In this document: piece after piece, positions 61,117-64,000 of the stretch
Layout of the letters: each line of letters opens with the position of its first letter
Position numbering within the stretch: position 1 is the stretch's first letter
Source of the DNA: Coprinellus micaceus
Taxonomy: Eukaryota > Basidiomycota > Agaricomycetes > Agaricales > Psathyrellaceae
Direction: 5' to 3'
DNA length: 64,000 bases
Assembly: GCA_951394405.1 (NCBI GenBank)
Contig: OX596339.1
Coordinates: 1,984,001 to 2,048,000 of the forward strand
The notes under the pieces: model-generated
The model's database searches: none
What the model saw: the letters and a program-made list of their open reading frames with translations, nothing else
Told to the model about the DNA's origin: nothing
Program-made: the position numbers and the translations under genes

Positions 61117-63834
61117 TTACGCCTGTTTCTTCTCTGCGAGCTCCTTCTTCGCGTCCAGGATAGCGTCCCTAAGCCTGCCTATCGCGACGTCCACATCCTC
61201 CTCCGGGGTGAGGCTAAAAGATGCCCGGACGTATGCAGTTTTCCTCCCGTTTGGGAGGAACGCAGTCCCAGGCAGGGCAAGAACACCGCGGTTAAAGGCG
61301 GTTGTCTCAATGACGGCCTTGGAGTCCCCTTCGTCTGACGGATCGTCGGAAAGGAGAAGCTTGAACCTACGAAAAAGGTGAGCAGACGCATCGAGAGTGG
61401 TTCGATTTAAACGAGTAAGAAGAAAGAGATCACTGAGGGAGAACAGAGCGGCTCGGTTGTAATACGAGGCAGTCGGAGACCGTCGTGACTGGCGAAGGGT
61501 CGCGGAAGAGTGATGATGCAAGAACCAATGGATGGAAATGTGAAGGTAAAGGAAGGAAGAAAACAATGGAGAACGGCCTCTGTAGGGACCTAGAGAACAC
61601 ACAAGCGTCGCCGACGGTGCGGTAAAAGACGTCATTGCGAAGAGGGTTCAAGGCGGGGTCGGCGGCACCAACAAATGGACAATCATAACTGGTTCAAGAA
61701 CCAAGAGGACAAACTTTACTCACCAGAAGAACATCCCGGCTTCGGGGGTACTCCACTCGGCCAGGCCTAGTAGATGCTTCTCCATAGCGCGCTCAAAGAC
61801 ATCCCGCTTCTCGCGGTAGAAATTGGCCACACGCTCAATGTGCGCCTGGAAGCCGTCGTACCCCCAGGCATTGAGCAATGTCGCCGCTATCGCCTGTGTA
61901 AGGGAAGATGACTGCAGGTTCGAGGTGGCTGTCTATGGAGATGGTCAGAATGGGGTGAATCCGGCAGCGTTAAGGGGTGATTGGAGCCGACTGAGGGGAG
62001 AGCAGCAACTCCGGCGGGTACCCGGAGAAACATCCACCGCCAAATTGGGATCGTATCTCCGCGAAGAAAGAGGCGCCCGTATGCGAAGAAAGTCCTTAAG
62101 ACGGATATATCAACGCCCAGCGAGCCTAGGAACGCCCCTGTCCATGACAACAAATTGCAACATATCGAAACTTACATGCATGTCGATGGCTGTGAGCAAC
62201 GGGGTAGGTCCGCTGGCGAAACCAATCCTAATCCCCGCAGACAGAACCTTCGAGAAACTATCGAAGCGAAGCACATGGCCAGTTTGCTTCAAGTCTGTCT
62301 GCTCCAGAGCGAAGTACGAAGGGTATCGTGGCGCCTCGCCGTAGTACAAATAAAAATAAGGGTCATCTGCGCGGGGTAGGAATCATTAGCACATATTCCA
62401 GACCAATGCCAACGGGACCAAGCAGTAATCGGCGTTAAGAAGGAAGCAATGGAAGCAGCGCCAGTGGGAATACGGAAGCAAAGAAGAGGTGAATAGCGTC
62501 GATCAAGATTAAGTCCTACTCGGATGATGGCATTGTGAGGCTTCCCGTGAAGCTCACACAGAACCAGGGCTTGTGCCAACTTGTGCCGGCAACAGGGAAA
62601 AGGGGCGATGATCAAATACGCGCAGGGGAGTGGAGTGAGAGCCGCGAGTGAGCGCACCTTCCAGGATCAAAAAATCGTGCTCTTGGGCAAGCTGAAGCAC
62701 CTCCTTTCGGCGCTCCAAGGTCGCGGTCATTCCCGTCGGATTACATCCGTACTAGAGCAAATGTAAGTACATAAAACGAAGGCGAGCCAACGAGAATGGG
62801 AGACATACTGGGACAGTGTAGAGAACCTTGGGCTTGGGCTTTCCTGTGGGCCAGCTCTCAAGGATAAATCTGAGAGAGCTCGAGCAAATACCCTGCGCGT
62901 CTGTCTCGACCTCTGATCGCGGGTGGGTCAGGGAAAGTGAGGACACGAGGAGCATGCAATGCACACCTATCTGTTCGCAACTAAGGTTCTCGAACATGGG
63001 GATGGTACCACTAATCCCCGGCGCATTGCATCAGCGCGTTATTCGTCCCACGGGAAACATAATTCTTACGCGTAGACAGGAGATTCGACAAGGACAGGGT
63101 CTCCGGGGTTCACCAACACTTCGACTGCCTGTACATCAAGAATTCAGCCCCGAGTTATGTCCTTCCACCAACAACACTTTTGGACTATTGCCAATTGAAT
63201 GGGTGTGAAAGGGGGACAGCGTACACACCTTGTAGATCAGATCTTGGGACCCTGATCCCACCGAGATCCTCCAGCCCTCACCCCGTTTCTTGCCATGGAA
63301 GCGTTCTTGCAAACCAAACAACCAGTCTAGAAGCGGCTTGGTACCTGCGGTATCCGAGTACTGTAATCCTTGTTTCAACTCATCCCCATCCACAGTAAGG
63401 GCAATCTCTTCCTCGGGATTAGTCGGTGAGCGCGTCTTGAAGCTTAGCTCGGTGAATGGGAAGGTCGTCGGGTTAGGCTTTCCGGCAAGCAATGAGATCA
63501 GGCCCGGCGTTTTCTCCAACGGAAATAAACCGCGGACTGTGTTCCACGACACGAGTTAGTACGCGGGGTGTGCTATGTGAAGGACAGGGAGGCGCGTACT
63601 AGGACTTGGCTTGCGCTTCAGAGCACTTGCCGACAGGAATTGGGTGTAATAGGAGTCCGGCAATCGTTCCACATTCTACGGGAACCTGTCAGAACGGGCC
63701 ACATCCCACAGTTGCTTTGACAGAACCTTGTCGACTTCAACGTCGGCCGCAGAGTTCTGTGTGTATGTGTCAGTTCCTCGAAGTAGAGCGTCGCGCGATG
63801 AAGATGGACATACCGTGGACGCTGGCTGGGTCAT
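61117..63834 (-). CDS. PLP-dependent aminotransferase, Aro8/2-aminoadipate (KAT II) type
   Basis: Class I/II aminotransferase acting on aromatic amino acids, 2-aminoadipate or kynurenine. Exon 1 encodes only MTQPAST. An intron leads to NSAADVEVDK. A second 51 nt intron (gttctg...ccgtag), ending at what would otherwise be an in-frame stop, joins to NVERLPDSYYTQFLSASALK. Then RKPSPI continues as RGLFPLEKTPGLISLLAGKP (subgroup I-gamma opening) and GLQYSDTAGTKPLLDWLFGL. Next are GSGSQDLIYKAVEVLVNPGD (PLP phosphate region), VLYTVPYGCNPTGMT (PLP-binding Asn), DFLILEDDPYFYLYYGE (Asp for the pyridine N) and VLRFDSFSKVLSAGIRIGFA (Schiff-base Lys and Arg). The end is DAILDAKKELAEKKQA. About ten introns, the last at about 61366-61640. 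Length fits the family. Confidence 0.9.
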
Positions 63835-64000
63835 TGCGATTCAATCTTGAGGGGAATGATAAAGAACAAGATGAGAGTCCCTCTGACTCGACCCAGGTGG
63901 GTGGCTTCGGCTATGTCGGCATCTCGTTTAACAAATGCAGCCAATGGTACGATTTAGTCCGTCCTCCAGACGACGGAACTCTACCCGTCGTAGTTCGAAG
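63835..64000. other. Upstream region of the aminotransferase gene, window edge
   Basis: Presumed promoter and 5' UTR of the aminotransferase. No other feature is supported in this short end. Confidence 0.4.

Overview
The window is nuclear DNA of a filamentous basidiomycete, most likely an agaricomycete. The evidence is dense short genes split by many 48-70 nt introns with GT...AG ends and CTAAC/CTGAC-like branch points, mixed strands, no operons, and a fungal gene set: Zn2Cys6 regulator, Atg17, Bsd2, Rds1, LAMMER kinase and a Yor1-type ABCC pump. No tRNA, rRNA, CRISPR array or telomeric repeat was seen. All exon models are read from the sequence alone; outer limits are firmer than every internal splice site.

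Layout. 0-5 kb: the 3' end of an MFS transporter (+) converges on a large Zn2Cys6 transcription factor (-). 5-8.8 kb: a gene-poor stretch holding an unusual two-block inverted repeat. 8.8-16 kb: an extended SDR oxidoreductase (-), a single-pass membrane protein (+), a 2.1 kb gap, then a membrane protein with a C-terminal SH3 domain (-). 16.9-24 kb: Bsd2/Ndfip ubiquitin-ligase adaptor (+), the WD40 protein Asa1 (-) divergent from signal peptidase subunit Spc3 (+), and a LAMMER/CLK kinase (+). 24-26.9 kb: gap. 26.9-32.8 kb: PHD-MYST histone acetyltransferase of the Sas3/Mst2 type, followed at 171 bp by a SANT/Myb-like protein (both +). 33.2-38.9 kb: ABCC transporter (-). 40-43.4 kb: Atg17 and a DUF4112 membrane protein (+). 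43.7-48 kb: Arp3 (+) convergent with SelO protein AMPylase (-). 48.4-49.4 kb: an orphan gene (+). 50.4-59.5 kb: all minus strand: a tail-anchored coiled-coil protein, an Rds1-type ferritin-like protein, a CaMKK-like kinase and a 55-residue CxxC protein. 61-64 kb: an Aro8-type aminotransferase (-).

These are mostly housekeeping and signalling genes. I see no secondary-metabolite cluster, defence island or intact mobile element, so no single new multi-gene system is claimed. The best leads are four dynein-light-chain-type motifs in the tail-anchored coiled-coil protein, the inverted repeat at 7.0/7.8 kb, the orphan gene at 48.4 kb whose two candidate introns are jointly frame-neutral, and 3' splice sites ending in AAG that conserved protein sequence supports.
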